A stretch of DNA of 50,572 bases from an uncultured Succinivibrio sp. (GCA_900754255.1 CAAECI010000072.1:1-50572); one strand, 5' to 3'; shown: positions 1 through 9,314, counted from the stretch's first letter. The notes: generated by a model from the letters alone, not told the origin. Numbers and translations are program-made.

Positions 1-80
1 ACGGCATCGATGCTTTTACTGCATTGACTGCTGCTTTCAACGGCCGTGCAGAGATCATTCTTGGTCAGGGTTCTGAATAG
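1..80 (+). CDS. C-terminal end of an unidentified protein
   Basis: An open frame enters from the left edge and stops with TAG at 78-80, giving about 25 residues (GIDAFTALTAAFNGRAEIIL and a short tail). The fragment is too short to assign a family. It does not resemble the end of PotD, so it gives no sign that the missing polyamine-binding protein lies directly upstream of potA. About 200 bases separate it from potA. Confidence 0.45.
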   Translation, partial: GIDAFTALTAAFNGRAEIILGQGSE

Positions 81-281
81 TTACCTTCTTTTTACCACAA
101 ATGCGCATTTTTTTAACGCTTAATCGGTATTTTGGAAAAAAAACAAAATTTATCTTGCATAACGATGCATATACTCTAACAATATGCGCAATTTAGCAGG
201 ACTTAAAAACAACCTGCAAGGGTTCTTCTCCTCATCAAGGGGGAAGATTTGTGTCCATTCTCTTTTTTCGGAGATTTCAGA

Positions 282-1511
282 ATGGAAAAACAGCAAAGTG
301 CTGTAAATGCGGCCAAGCCGCAGGACCCCCTGGGTGCGGATTTAAAAAACACCGCCCCTAAAAATACGCATCGTCCGGGTGATCTCCCTGGTCAGAAGGC
401 ATCTCCTGCCGAACAACATAAAAAGCCCATATTGGAGATCAGCGAGCTTACGAAGAAATACGACGGCTTCACCGCCGTAGACGGAGTGGATCTTACCGTT
501 TACGAGGGTGAGATCTTTGCACTGCTCGGCTCCTCAGGATGCGGTAAATCTACGCTGTTGCGTATGCTGGCAGGCTTTGAATCCCCTACCTCGGGATCAA
601 TAGTGCTGGACGGTAAAAATATCATCAGTCAGCCGCCCTACAAGCGTACCATCAATATGATGTTCCAGTCCTATGCGCTCTTTCCGAACATGAGCGTAAG
701 GCAGAACATTGCCTTCGGTCTCAAGCAAGAAAAGCTCTCCCGCGACGTCATCAACGAGCGCGTTGAAAAAATGCTCAAGCTCGTGCATATGGAGGATTAC
801 GTCGATCGCAAACCGCACCAGCTTTCAGGCGGTCAGAGACAACGCGTGGCTTTGGCCAGATCGCTGGCTAAGGAGCCTCGTCTGTTGCTTTTGGACGAGC
901 CCATGGGCGCTTTGGATAAAAAGCTGCGTGAGCAGATGAGACTTGAGCTTGTGGACATCATCAATTCCGTGGGCGTTACCTGCCTCATGGTCACCCATGA
1001 TCAGGAGGAGGCCATGACCATGGCCGATCGTATCGCGATCATGGATCGCGGTGAGTTTGTACAGGTCGGCGGTCCGCGCGAAATTTACGAAAACCCCAAT
1101 TGTCGCTTCAGTGCCGAGTTCATAGGCTCCGTCAATCTTTTTGACTGCACGTTGCAATCCTCAAACCAAAGTCAGTCGCTCATCGCCACCAAGGATTTTC
1201 CAAATCCCATCGAGCTTGAGCACGATCTCGATCTTGCCGACGGCATGCCGCTTTCCATAGCTCTGCGTCCTGAGAAGATCTATATTTCCAAAACCCCCGA
1301 CGACAGCGGCAACTCCAACTGCTGCGACGGAGTTGTGGAGAATATTGCCTACCTCGGCGATATTTCCATCTATTACGTGCGCCTGCCCTCGGGAAGACTC
1401 ATCTCCTCCACGCTTCCCAATGTGGACCGCTTTAAAACCGGTCTGCCTAGCTGGGACGATCATGTGTTTTTAAGCTGGGATCCGGAATCCTGCATTGCTC
1501 TGACCATCTGA
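282..1511 (+). CDS. potA: Spermidine/putrescine ABC transporter ATPase PotA
   Basis: Cytoplasmic ATPase that powers polyamine import through PotBC. Walker A GSSGCGKST lies at residues 83-91, followed by signature LSGGQRQRVALARSL, Walker B LLLLDEP and H-loop THD; the C-terminal third is a TOBE-type domain. I start at ATG 282 because GGAG at 270-273 is well spaced; an in-frame TTG at 249 has no such site. Length (409 aa) is somewhat above E. coli PotA, owing to a hydrophilic N-terminal extension of about 48 residues rich in Pro, Lys and Gln. It is first gene of potABC. The family also includes putrescine (PotG) and iron ATPases; the permease neighbours favour spermidine/putrescine. Confidence 0.9.
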   Translation: MEKQQSAVNAAKPQDPLGADLKNTAPKNTHRPGDLPGQKASPAEQHKKPILEISELTKKYDGFTAVDGVDLTVYEGEIFALLGSSGCGKSTLLRMLAGFESPTSGSIVLDGKNIISQPPYKRTINMMFQSYALFPNMSVRQNIAFGLKQEKLSRDVINERVEKMLKLVHMEDYVDRKPHQLSGGQRQRVALARSLAKEPRLLLLDEPMGALDKKLREQMRLELVDIINSVGVTCLMVTHDQEEAMTMADRIAIMDRGEFVQVGGPREIYENPNCRFSAEFIGSVNLFDCTLQSSNQSQSLIATKDFPNPIELEHDLDLADGMPLSIALRPEKIYISKTPDDSGNSNCCDGVVENIAYLGDISIYYVRLPSGRLISSTLPNVDRFKTGLPSWDDHVFLSWDPESCIALTI

Positions 1512-1527
1512 GATAGGAGGCACAGTT

Positions 1528-2520
1528 ATGCCCGTTTCATCGCTGAACGCCTCGCAGGCGCTAATCAGACGCAAGCTGAATTCAACTCCGCGCAAGCGTC
1601 GTAAGGCCGAGGTACGCAACATGGTACGCCACCGCAATACGTGGCGTGAAAGAGTGCTGATCCTCGTTCCCTACGTGTGGATGATCCTCTTCTTCCTCAT
1701 GCCGTTTTTGATCATCTTTAAGATCTCCTTATCGGTAACGGAAATTGCGATCCCCCCTTATTCGCCGCTCGTGACCTTCGAAGAAGGGGCCATGCAGATC
1801 ATTTTGCATCTTGAGAATTACACCTTCATCTTTACGGACGAGGACGGAACCTATTTGCGTTCCTATATGAAGTCTCTGGAGGTGGCCACCTTCTCAACCC
1901 TGCTTTGTCTGCTCATAGGCTATCCTATCGCCTGGGCTCTGTCCAAGTGCTCGCCCGTGACGCGCAACATTATGTTTATGCTGCTCATCATGCCGAGTTG
2001 GACCTCGCTCGTGGTACGCGTATATGCGTGGATGGCTCTTCTAAAGCGTGACGGTCTCATCAACGACGTGCTTATGACTCTCGGGATCATCAACGAGCCC
2101 ATACATATGCTGCAGACGGATTTTGCCGTTTACGTGGGCATCGTGTACTGCTATCTGCCCTATATGGTCCTGCCCCTGTTCACCGCATTGCTGAAGGTGG
2201 ATTACAACCTCATCGAGGCGGCCTACGATCTCGGGTGCAAGCCGGTACGTACCTTCTTCAGCGTTTTGGTTCCGCAGACCAAAAGCGGGATCGTGGCAGG
2301 CTCCATGCTGGTATTTATTCCGGCCTTGGGAGAATACCTTATCCCCGAGCTTTTGGGCGGCAAGGGCTCCATTCTCATAGGACGCATACTGTGGCAGGAG
2401 TTCTTCAACAACCGCGACTGGCCCTTAGCCTCGGCCGTGGCGATAGTAATGCTTACCATTTTGGCGATCCCCATCGTCATATTCTTCAAATCTCAGCGTA
2501 ACAGCAGGGAGAAAGTGTAA
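1528..2520 (+). CDS. potB: Spermidine/putrescine ABC permease PotB
   Basis: Inner-membrane permease subunit (330 aa) of the binding-protein-dependent type. It has a basic N-terminal segment of about 40 residues, a first hydrophobic helix near residues 45-65, and five further membrane segments. The EAA-type loop is visible as EAAYDLGCKPVRTFFSVLVP, the site that contacts PotA. AGGAGG at 1515-1520 gives a strong ribosome site. It lies 16 bases after potA and overlaps potC by one base, so the three genes form one operon. Confidence 0.9.
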   Translation: MPVSSLNASQALIRRKLNSTPRKRRKAEVRNMVRHRNTWRERVLILVPYVWMILFFLMPFLIIFKISLSVTEIAIPPYSPLVTFEEGAMQIILHLENYTFIFTDEDGTYLRSYMKSLEVATFSTLLCLLIGYPIAWALSKCSPVTRNIMFMLLIMPSWTSLVVRVYAWMALLKRDGLINDVLMTLGIINEPIHMLQTDFAVYVGIVYCYLPYMVLPLFTALLKVDYNLIEAAYDLGCKPVRTFFSVLVPQTKSGIVAGSMLVFIPALGEYLIPELLGGKGSILIGRILWQEFFNNRDWPLASAVAIVMLTILAIPIVIFFKSQRNSREKV

Positions 2521-3413
2521 TGCTCAACAAACATCGTGGCGCGGCGGCGCGGATCGTGATCCTGACCTTGGCACTGATCTTTTTGTATCTGCCCATCATG
2601 ACCTTGGTTGTCTATTCCTTCAACGACTCCAAAATGGTAACCGTATGGACCTCCTTCTCCCTTAAGTGGTACGGAGTATTGGTACAGGATCAGGCCATCA
2701 TTTCCGCACTTTTGACCTCGCTTACCATTGCCTTCATGGCAGCGGCTGCCTCCGTGATCATAGGTACCATGGCCGCCTTCGTAATGGTACGCGTGCATAC
2801 CTTTGCCGGTGAATCCGCGTTCATGCTTTTTATGACCGCTCCCATGGTTTTGCCGGAGGTGGTAACCGGTCTTGCTCTTTTGCTTTTGTATGTGACCTTG
2901 GGGGATTTCATTCCCTTCTTTGCAGACAGGGGCATTGCCGCCATATGGTTTGCGCATGTAACCTTCTGCTCGGCCTATGCTACCGTGGTCATTCGCTCGC
3001 GCTTTTTGGAGCTTGATACCTCCATTGAGGAGGCAGCCAAGGATTTGGGAGCAGGACCGCTTAAGGTTTTCTTCGCCGTCATGCTGCCCTCGCTCATGCC
3101 GGCTGAAATCGCCGCCTTTTTGCTCTCCTTTACCATGTCCATGGACGACGTGGTGATCACAAGCTTTATCGCAGGTCCCGAATCCACGACTCTGCCCATG
3201 CTGATCTTCTCCTCCATAAGACGCGGACTCTCTCCTGAGATCAACGCCTTAGCCTCGATCATCATTTTCGTCGCCTCCATAGGAACCTTTATAGGATGGC
3301 TTTCCTTGGTAAGAAAGGAAAAGAGGATCGCAGCCGATGTGGCCAAGGCCAATGCGGAGGCCAAAGCCGAAAGAGAGAAGATTTTCGCCCGCTCAAGAAT
3401 GTCGCGAGTATGA
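2520..3413 (+). CDS. potC: Spermidine/putrescine ABC permease PotC
   Basis: Second permease subunit (297 aa). It has a cytoplasmic start, six predicted membrane helices and an EAA-type loop EEAAKDLGAGPLKVFFAVML. The C-terminus is an unusually long charged tail rich in Ala, Lys and Glu (about residues 262-297). Its ATG shares the A of the potB TAA stop, indicating translational coupling. No potD (periplasmic binding protein) follows; a terminator comes within 15 bases, so the binding protein must be encoded elsewhere. Confidence 0.9.
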   Translation: MLNKHRGAAARIVILTLALIFLYLPIMTLVVYSFNDSKMVTVWTSFSLKWYGVLVQDQAIISALLTSLTIAFMAAAASVIIGTMAAFVMVRVHTFAGESAFMLFMTAPMVLPEVVTGLALLLLYVTLGDFIPFFADRGIAAIWFAHVTFCSAYATVVIRSRFLELDTSIEEAAKDLGAGPLKVFFAVMLPSLMPAEIAAFLLSFTMSMDDVVITSFIAGPESTTLPMLIFSSIRRGLSPEINALASIIIFVASIGTFIGWLSLVRKEKRIAADVAKANAEAKAEREKIFARSRMSRV

Positions 3414-3423
3414 AATATTTGTA

Positions 3424-3451
3424 AATCCTCCTCAAGCGGGAGGATTTTTTT
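3424..3451 (+). terminator. Intrinsic terminator after potABC
   Basis: AATCCTCC (3424-3431) pairs with GGAGGATT (3439-3446) around a 7-base loop, followed by a T run. It closes the pot operon. Confidence 0.85.
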
Positions 3452-3550
3452 CCCGTACTTTTTCACTGTTTTTTTCCGCACTCTTATTTCCATCAAAGCC
3501 TTATGATCCCGCATAGCCGCGGACTTTTGCGCCCTTTTGTATTGCGAAGG

Positions 3551-3579
3551 ATGTCAAATCGCCACTTTGGATGTATACT
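3551..3579 (+). promoter_or_regulatory. Probable sigma-70 promoter of prs
   Basis: ATGTCA (3551-3556) and TATACT (3574-3579) are separated by 17 bases, about 70 bases upstream of the prs start. The -10 matches well and the -35 matches TTGACA at four of six positions. Confidence 0.5.
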
Positions 3580-3649
3580 TAGCACGCCTTAAAACAGGAT
3601 TTTTCCGGTTCGGGCTAACTTCATTATTCCCAACATTTTTTCATAAGTT

Positions 3650-4603
3650 ATGGCTGATATGAAACTCTTTGCCGGCAATGCCATCCCCGATCTTGCAGAA
3701 AGCATCGCCTCACGCTTGTACACCAAATTGGGCGACGCCACCGTCGACCGCTTCAGCGACGGTGAGGTTCACGTACAGATCAACGAATATGTACGCGGCT
3801 GCGATACCTTCGTGATCCAGTCCACCTGTGCTCCCACCAATGAGAATCTCATGGAGATGCTCATTATGATCGATGCCATGCGCCGTGCCTCCGCCGGTCG
3901 TATTACCGCCGTGATCCCCTATTTCGGCTATGCCCGTCAGGATCGTCGCTTGCGTTCGGCCCGCGTGCCCATTACCGCCAAAGTCGTGGCCGATCTGCTC
4001 TCCTCCGTCGGAGTCGATCGCGTTCTCACCGTCGATTTACACGCCGAGCAGATCCAGGGCTTTTTCGACGTTCCCGTAGACAATTGCTTCTCAAGCGGGA
4101 TCTTCGTAGAGGATATGAAAAACCGCGGTATTGAAAATCCCTGCGTGGTCTCCCCTGATATGGGCGGTGTGGTACGTGCCCGTGCCATAGCCAAGCTTTT
4201 GAACGATGCCGACATTGCCATTATCGACAAGCGTCGTCCGCGTCCCAACGTCTCGGAGGTCATGCACCTCATAGGTGAAGTCAAGGATCGCGACTGCATC
4301 ATTGTCGATGATATATGTGATACGGCCGGCACTCTGTGCAAAGCCGCGGAGGCCCTAAAGCAGCGCGGAGCCAAGCACGTATATGCATACATTACCCATG
4401 CCGTACTCTCAGGCCCCGCTTACACCAACATCGCCAATTCAAAGCTTGATCAATTGGTGGTATCGGACTCCATTCCCGCTACCGAGCAGTTCAAGGCCTT
4501 GGACAACTTCAAGGTTTTGAGCCTGGCCCCCATGCTGGCCGAGGCCATTCGCCGCATCAGCAATGAGGAATCAATATCCTCAATGTTCCACGGTGAAATC
4601 TGA
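3650..4603 (+). CDS. prs: Ribose-phosphate pyrophosphokinase
   Basis: Makes PRPP from ribose 5-phosphate and ATP for purine, pyrimidine, His, Trp and NAD synthesis. At 317 aa it is nearly the length of E. coli Prs (315) and begins MADMKLFAGNAIPDLAESIA, closely matching the E. coli start and fixing the ATG at 3650. Visible motifs are the ATP-binding region FGYARQDRR, the His of VDLHAEQIQGFF, and the PRPP loop IVDDICDTAGT. It is a single-gene unit bounded by a promoter and a terminator. Confidence 0.97.
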   Translation: MADMKLFAGNAIPDLAESIASRLYTKLGDATVDRFSDGEVHVQINEYVRGCDTFVIQSTCAPTNENLMEMLIMIDAMRRASAGRITAVIPYFGYARQDRRLRSARVPITAKVVADLLSSVGVDRVLTVDLHAEQIQGFFDVPVDNCFSSGIFVEDMKNRGIENPCVVSPDMGGVVRARAIAKLLNDADIAIIDKRRPRPNVSEVMHLIGEVKDRDCIIVDDICDTAGTLCKAAEALKQRGAKHVYAYITHAVLSGPAYTNIANSKLDQLVVSDSIPATEQFKALDNFKVLSLAPMLAEAIRRISNEESISSMFHGEI

Positions 4604-4624
4604 TCTATTCCTGTTTTCTTATTT

Positions 4625-4648
4625 AAAGGGCGCTTTTGCGCCTTTTTT
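4625..4648 (+). terminator. Intrinsic terminator after prs
   Basis: GGCGC (4629-4633) and GCGCC (4638-4642) form a stem with a TTTT loop, extended by A/T pairing and ending in a run of six T. Confidence 0.85.
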
Positions 4649-4699
4649 ATTAAAGTATTCTCGTGTTATTCCGATAATTGATCTGAGGAGGAGGCTTTT

Positions 4700-5416
4700 A
4701 TGGACGTTTCATCTGTTCCGGTAAATTCTGCCCTTGTCCCCCAGATCGGACAGGCAAATTACAACTGCGCAAGCGTAGGCGCCCAAACTGACACCCCCGA
4801 GCTCTCAGGGGGCGACAGGTGCACGCTGCAAAAAGCACAAGGCGACGGGGAAGAATTTTCTCACAACCGTTATTGTGCAAGACAGGCCTATTTGGGACAA
4901 ACAAATAAGAGCGATAAGACGCACCCTTCCGAGAATGATGCGGAGAATAGTGGCGATCCGAAAGCAAGTACACAAAAGGCGGGGCAAAGAGAGCTTACTG
5001 AGGAGGAACGATCCACGGTCGAAAAGCTTAAGAAAGAGGATGCCGATACCAAGGCTCATGAGCGGGCTCATCAAAGCGCCGGCGGTCAATATGCCTCCGC
5101 ACCGTCATATGAATACCGTCGCGGTCCCGACGGTAAAAACTATGCGGTTGCAGGTCACGTCAATATCGATGTCTCCGAGGAGGACACTCCTGAGGCAACC
5201 CTAAGAAAAATGCAGACCGTCATCAGTGCTGCCAAGGCTCCCGCCGATCCATCCTCCCAGGATATGAAGGTTGCAGCGCAGGCGACGCAAAAGGCTGCCG
5301 AGGCCAGAATGGAAATGGCTCAGGAAAAAGATCCCGCCCACGAGGATGAAGAGGAGTCCTCAAAGCAGGAACGCACCGACGAGATAGACGCCAATAAGCA
5401 GGACTCGGAAGTGTAG
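4700..5416 (+). CDS. SprA-related putative metalloprotease
   Basis: 238 aa. The C-terminal half matches the SprA-related family (also named putative metalloprotease CJM1_0395 family). It has a zinc-protease-like HERAH (HExxH) at residues 120-124, then GGQYASAPSYEYRRGPDGK and AGHVNIDVSEE, where His153 could be a further metal ligand. The N-terminal 95 residues are polar and low in complexity, and the tail is strongly acidic. No signal peptide or membrane helix is visible. A strong GAGGAGG precedes ATG 4700. Its substrate is unknown, and proteolysis is inferred only from the motif. It stands alone between prs and nhaC. Confidence 0.75.
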   Translation: MDVSSVPVNSALVPQIGQANYNCASVGAQTDTPELSGGDRCTLQKAQGDGEEFSHNRYCARQAYLGQTNKSDKTHPSENDAENSGDPKASTQKAGQRELTEEERSTVEKLKKEDADTKAHERAHQSAGGQYASAPSYEYRRGPDGKNYAVAGHVNIDVSEEDTPEATLRKMQTVISAAKAPADPSSQDMKVAAQATQKAAEARMEMAQEKDPAHEDEEESSKQERTDEIDANKQDSEV

Positions 5417-5618
5417 ATTTTCACTCTTAGCACTTAAGATGCCCTCATCATTCAGAACATGCCCCATATTTTGTCGGGGTTGCCAAAAGTCTCGGCACTC
5501 ATTTAAAGTAGCTTGCCCCAAAAATGCACGGCACGCACTTTTAATAAGCCTATAAGTTTCGGTTTTTTCTGCAAATTTTAAGGTGTCAGCACATCTTCGC
5601 ACCATTCTCACGCATGAT

Positions 5619-5647
5619 TTGTGCTTTTATATGCAAAAGCATATAAT
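5619..5647 (+). promoter_or_regulatory. Sigma-70 promoter for nhaC
   Basis: TTGTGC (5619-5624), a 17-base spacer, and a perfect TATAAT (5642-5647), 46 bases upstream of the nhaC start. Confidence 0.65.
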
Positions 5648-5693
5648 TTGCGCATAATTACGCCCTAAAAGGGAGCATTTTTTCGGAGTTTTT

Positions 5694-7268
5694 ATGGATC
5701 CTTTGAATGCCGGCTGGCTGTCGCTGTTACCGCCAGTCATCGCCGTGGTTTTAGCCTTAACCACCAAAGAAGTCTTTTCATCTTTGCTCATCGGTATTCT
5801 TACCGGTACTGCCATCTATACCGTCGGCACTGCAGGAGACGGATCGGTTATAGTAGGAACCGTCGAGAATGCCTTCAAGGTTGCCTCCTCCCGCTTTGAT
5901 CTCTCCATCATCCTGTTTTGCTCATTGCTAGGCTCCTTGGTCTATGTGATCTCCATGGCAGGTGCTACCAAGGCCTACGGAAAATGGGCCAGCAGCCATA
6001 TCAGCAGCCGTCGCGGCGCCATGCTCTCCACCTCGGTGCTCGGAGCCTTCATCTTCATCGACGACTATTTCAACTGCCTAACCGTAGGCACCGTCATGCG
6101 CCCCATCACCGACAATTTCAAAATTTCGCGTGAAAAGCTTGCTTATATAATCGATGCAACCGCCGCCCCCGTCTGCATCATCGCCCCGATCTCCTCCTGG
6201 GCGGCCGCCGTAGGCTCAAACCTTAAGGACACCAACGCCTTTGATTCCGAGATGGGAGCCTTTGTCTCCACCATTCCTTGGAATTTTTATGCCCTGCTGT
6301 GCATTTCCATGGTGGTGATCCTCTCCTTGGTTCAATTTGATTTCGGTCCCATGTTCAAAGCCGAATCAAAGGCCGTATCCTCAAAGACTGAGGATCTAGG
6401 CGTCGAGGAAAGCTTAAAGCAGGCGGACAATATTCCGGTCAATGCCAACGGAACCGTATGGGACATGGTAGTTCCCATCGTCTCCCTCATCATCTTCTCC
6501 ACCTTATCCCTTCTGTATGTGGGCGGGTATTGGGGATCCGACGAAGCCTATCACAGCATAGGCGCGGCATTTGGTAACACCAGTGCAGGTCCCGCCTTGG
6601 ATCTCGGTGTATTCGGAGCCTTGGTCGTGGCCTTCATAATGTTCGTGGGCAGACGTCTCATGAGTCTCAAGCTGTTTATGGACGGAGTGCTAAGGGGCGT
6701 ACAAACCATGATCCCGGCCTGCATGATCCTGACCTTAGCCTGGACCATCTCGGGAGTATGTCGTGATCTCCTGCAAACTCAGGTCTTCATATCCGAGCTT
6801 GTACAAAATGATAGCGGCATGCTCGCCTCCGTGCTGCCGGCAATGATCTTTGCCGTTGCAGGCTTCCTCTCCTTCTCCACAGGCACGGCCTGGGGAACCT
6901 TCGGAATTTTGATCCCCATCGTCGTAACGGTGGCCGAGGCCGTTGAGCCCAATTCGGCCGATCTCGTGGTCATTACTCTGTCGGCTACCCTTGCAGGATC
7001 CGTATTCGGTGATCACTGCTCACCCATTTCCGACACCACCATCTTGTCCTCGGCAGGTGCCGGTTGCGTACATATCGATCACGTATATACGCAATTGCCC
7101 TATGCCGTAGTGGTAGCCGTAAGCGCCCTGTGCGGATATATAGTGGCGGGCTTTACCTACAGCCTGCCCTTAAGTCTCGGTACCGGCTTTGCGATCATGC
7201 TACTGTCGATATTCGTTATGCACCGCGTCTACGTCAAACGCAATGCTCAGAATGCAACATCCGCATGA
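5694..7268 (+). CDS. nhaC: NhaC-family Na+/H+ antiporter
   Basis: Inner-membrane secondary transporter (524 aa) exchanging Na+ for H+, or another substrate within this superfamily. It has about eleven to twelve hydrophobic segments. The strongest family mark is GDHCSPISDTTILSSAGAG in the C-terminal half, with FIFIDDYFNCLTVGTVMRP and FSTGTAWGTFGILIP also typical. A cytoplasmic, charged loop lies around residues 220-250. GGAG precedes the start. NhaC relatives also exchange malate/lactate or arginine/ornithine, so the substrate is less certain than the family. A Na+ antiporter in the same genome as Rnf would fit Na+ cycling, but the link is inference. Confidence 0.85.
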   Translation: MDPLNAGWLSLLPPVIAVVLALTTKEVFSSLLIGILTGTAIYTVGTAGDGSVIVGTVENAFKVASSRFDLSIILFCSLLGSLVYVISMAGATKAYGKWASSHISSRRGAMLSTSVLGAFIFIDDYFNCLTVGTVMRPITDNFKISREKLAYIIDATAAPVCIIAPISSWAAAVGSNLKDTNAFDSEMGAFVSTIPWNFYALLCISMVVILSLVQFDFGPMFKAESKAVSSKTEDLGVEESLKQADNIPVNANGTVWDMVVPIVSLIIFSTLSLLYVGGYWGSDEAYHSIGAAFGNTSAGPALDLGVFGALVVAFIMFVGRRLMSLKLFMDGVLRGVQTMIPACMILTLAWTISGVCRDLLQTQVFISELVQNDSGMLASVLPAMIFAVAGFLSFSTGTAWGTFGILIPIVVTVAEAVEPNSADLVVITLSATLAGSVFGDHCSPISDTTILSSAGAGCVHIDHVYTQLPYAVVVAVSALCGYIVAGFTYSLPLSLGTGFAIMLLSIFVMHRVYVKRNAQNATSA

Positions 7269-7289
7269 GATGTAAAATGAGAAATTGAG

Positions 7290-7315
7290 AAAAAGGGAGT
7301 TTCTACTCCCTTTTT
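7290..7315 (+). terminator. Intrinsic terminator between nhaC and gph
   Basis: AAAAGGGAG (7291-7299), loop TTTCTA, CTCCC plus TTTTT (7306-7315). The ribosome site of the next gene begins only about 12 bases later, so gph is either expressed by read-through or from a promoter inside nhaC. Confidence 0.75.
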
Positions 7316-7338
7316 GCTTTATTGCAAAGGAGAACTGT

Positions 7339-8004
7339 ATGTCCTATAAAGCGGTATTGTTCGATTTGGACGGGACGCTCTTTGATACGGCCCCCGACAT
7401 TATCGCAGCCTGTAATCGTACCCTGAAAGCCTACGGCTTTCCCGCAGGTGATGAGGCGGTACTGATGGGTGAGGTAATGAACGGAATGCAATCCATGCTT
7501 TGCTCCTGCCTGCCGCTATCACACCGACACATGGCCGCAAGAGGCGGCCCCATGTATAGGCTCTTTGCCAAGGAATATACGAGCAATGCCGCCGTTTTGA
7601 CCAAGCCCTACGCCGGTATGGACAGTTTGGTGCTTACCCTACACAAAAATGGTATACGCACGGCGGTGGTTTCCAACAAATATCTGTCCATGATCAGAAC
7701 TCTGTTTAAAGCCTTTGCGTTCACAGACTGCTTTGAGGTGATCACCGGGGGAGACAGCTGTGCGCGCTCCAAGCCCTTCCCCGATCCCTTGCTTCATACC
7801 TTCAGGCTTATGAATTTGAATCCCGCGGACGTTCTTTATTGCGGAGATGCTCAAAGCGACATCGAGGCGGCCTTTCGAGCAGGCTGTAAGAGCTGCGCGG
7901 TAAAATGGGGTTATGGATTTAAGGATGATAAGTTACAATATGATCCGACGTATACAGCCTCAAAGCCCGCCGATCTTTTAAAAATAGTCGGGATCAACAA
8001 TTAA
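7339..8004 (+). CDS. gph: HAD-family phosphatase, phosphoglycolate phosphatase-like
   Basis: 221 aa soluble phosphatase of the haloacid dehalogenase family. Motif I is DLDGTLFDT with nucleophile Asp9 and Asp11; motif II is VVSNK; motif III Lys lies in RSKPFPDP; motif IV is YCGDAQSDIEAA. These and the helical cap (residues 17-85) match Gph/PGP-type enzymes that remove phosphate from 2-phosphoglycolate, but related enzymes act on many sugar phosphates. ATG 7339 follows AAGGAGA at 7327-7333; an in-frame upstream start would place coding sequence through the terminator and is less likely. Confidence 0.8.
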   Translation: MSYKAVLFDLDGTLFDTAPDIIAACNRTLKAYGFPAGDEAVLMGEVMNGMQSMLCSCLPLSHRHMAARGGPMYRLFAKEYTSNAAVLTKPYAGMDSLVLTLHKNGIRTAVVSNKYLSMIRTLFKAFAFTDCFEVITGGDSCARSKPFPDPLLHTFRLMNLNPADVLYCGDAQSDIEAAFRAGCKSCAVKWGYGFKDDKLQYDPTYTASKPADLLKIVGINN

Positions 8005-8129
8005 AATACTTTCGCCCGCCCTCTCGTTATTCGTAATGCCGCGGCGACAGCATAAAGATCCTAAGCTTTGCAGATGGCGTCCGAATACAGGCTCTTTGCC
8101 GCAACAACAGCTATATTTAAAGATTTTAT

Positions 8130-9272
8130 ATGCAACTAACAAAACTCGCAGTCGCCGTAGGCGTGCTTACTTATTTGAATTGTGCGGAAGCTGCCACCGT
8201 CTTTAATAAAAACGACAGCGTCTTGGATATTTATGGCAAAACGGAGGTCGTCTTTATGAACTCCGCCGCCACACGCTCCGGAACTGCTCACTCAACCCTA
8301 GGCGGAGTCAAGGCTCCTGAGGACAATTCCTTGTCCTCCATAGTACGGCTCGGCATGGCCGGAAGCACCAAAATTTCCGATAAGGTATACGCCATAGGAC
8401 ACTTTGAATGGGAAACTCCCGTTGGTGACGGTGCGGAGGAACAGCAGCTGCGCGGACGTTATCAATACGTAGGGATCAATGCACAGTCCTACGGAACATT
8501 AACGGCAGGACGCGGTAACGATGCCTATACGGCAGTGGCCGGCGTCACCGATATATTCAATTACCTCGACAATAAAACCTGCGATCATTGGATCTTCGGC
8601 GATACACGCTCAGGCCTTATCATGTATTCGCTGTCCTCACTGGGCTGGGACTTCAGACTCTCTGCTCAGCTTGCTGCAGACGATACCGCCGACATCTTCA
8701 ATATCGATTCGGGGCTGGCCTTTTCCTTCTCAACACGCCTGCAAAACGGGATCGGCTTTGCATACGGCGCCTCATATACGGATTTTTCCTACGAGCAGGA
8801 CAATTCCAAGCAGCAGTCCTTTTTCGGTGAAATGTATATGAAGGTAAACGGAGTAAAAGGCGATGCGGCAAGCTACGGTCTTTACCACCATCCCAGCTAC
8901 AAGGTAAACAAGGGTGTAGCCCTAACTTACGGAACACTGGGTGACGGCTTGTATTTGGCAGCACTCTTCAATGTAACACGCTACAAGGGTTTGCCTCATC
9001 ACCTCTATGATTACGAGGCGGTTGTCTCTTACAGCTTCTCCTCGGGTATTGATCTTAAGGCCTCATGGGCCTGCGAAAAATACAAATCCGAGGATGTTTT
9101 GGAGGATCTTACCTTGGGTGCAACCTACAGCCCGACACCGTCGTTTAAGCTTTACGCCGAGGCACAATTGGACCTAAGCTCCGATCCGCATAGGCTCTAT
9201 CCAGAATACTATATTGCGGAAAAGGCTCTCGGGAAAAATCGTTTTGTGATCGGGGCTACCTATTATTTCTAA
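8130..9272 (+). CDS. Outer-membrane porin
   Basis: 380 aa. A Sec signal peptide (residues 1-22, ending AEAA) precedes a beta-rich chain starting VLDIYGKTEVVF, typical of general Gram-negative porins. Alternating aromatic/polar strands continue to the C-terminus VIGATYYF, whose terminal Phe is the usual assembly signal for the Bam complex. LRGRYQYVGIN followed by YGTLTAGRGND matches the early strands and loop of this family. The predicted role is diffusion of small hydrophilic solutes; selectivity cannot be read. The ribosome site is weak. It stands alone, 125 bases after gph. Confidence 0.85.
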   Translation: MQLTKLAVAVGVLTYLNCAEAATVFNKNDSVLDIYGKTEVVFMNSAATRSGTAHSTLGGVKAPEDNSLSSIVRLGMAGSTKISDKVYAIGHFEWETPVGDGAEEQQLRGRYQYVGINAQSYGTLTAGRGNDAYTAVAGVTDIFNYLDNKTCDHWIFGDTRSGLIMYSLSSLGWDFRLSAQLAADDTADIFNIDSGLAFSFSTRLQNGIGFAYGASYTDFSYEQDNSKQQSFFGEMYMKVNGVKGDAASYGLYHHPSYKVNKGVALTYGTLGDGLYLAALFNVTRYKGLPHHLYDYEAVVSYSFSSGIDLKASWACEKYKSEDVLEDLTLGATYSPTPSFKLYAEAQLDLSSDPHRLYPEYYIAEKALGKNRFVIGATYYF

Positions 9273-9314
9273 TTATAGGCTGAGTATTTTTGCATATACT
9301 GCAATTTAATTGCC

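Noticed and set aside
2493..2957. Minus-strand frame of 154 codons opposite potC, rich in Gly and His
   Set aside because: Composition is the reverse complement of membrane-helix codons; potC is clearly real.
2975..3514. Minus-strand frame of 179 codons opposite potC
   Set aside because: It runs through the potC terminator and reads as Ser/Ala/Met-rich shadow sequence.
5417..5618. Hairpin-like CCCC...GGGG stretch after the SprA-related gene, considered as terminator or small RNA
   Set aside because: Stem is only four pairs and no T run follows.
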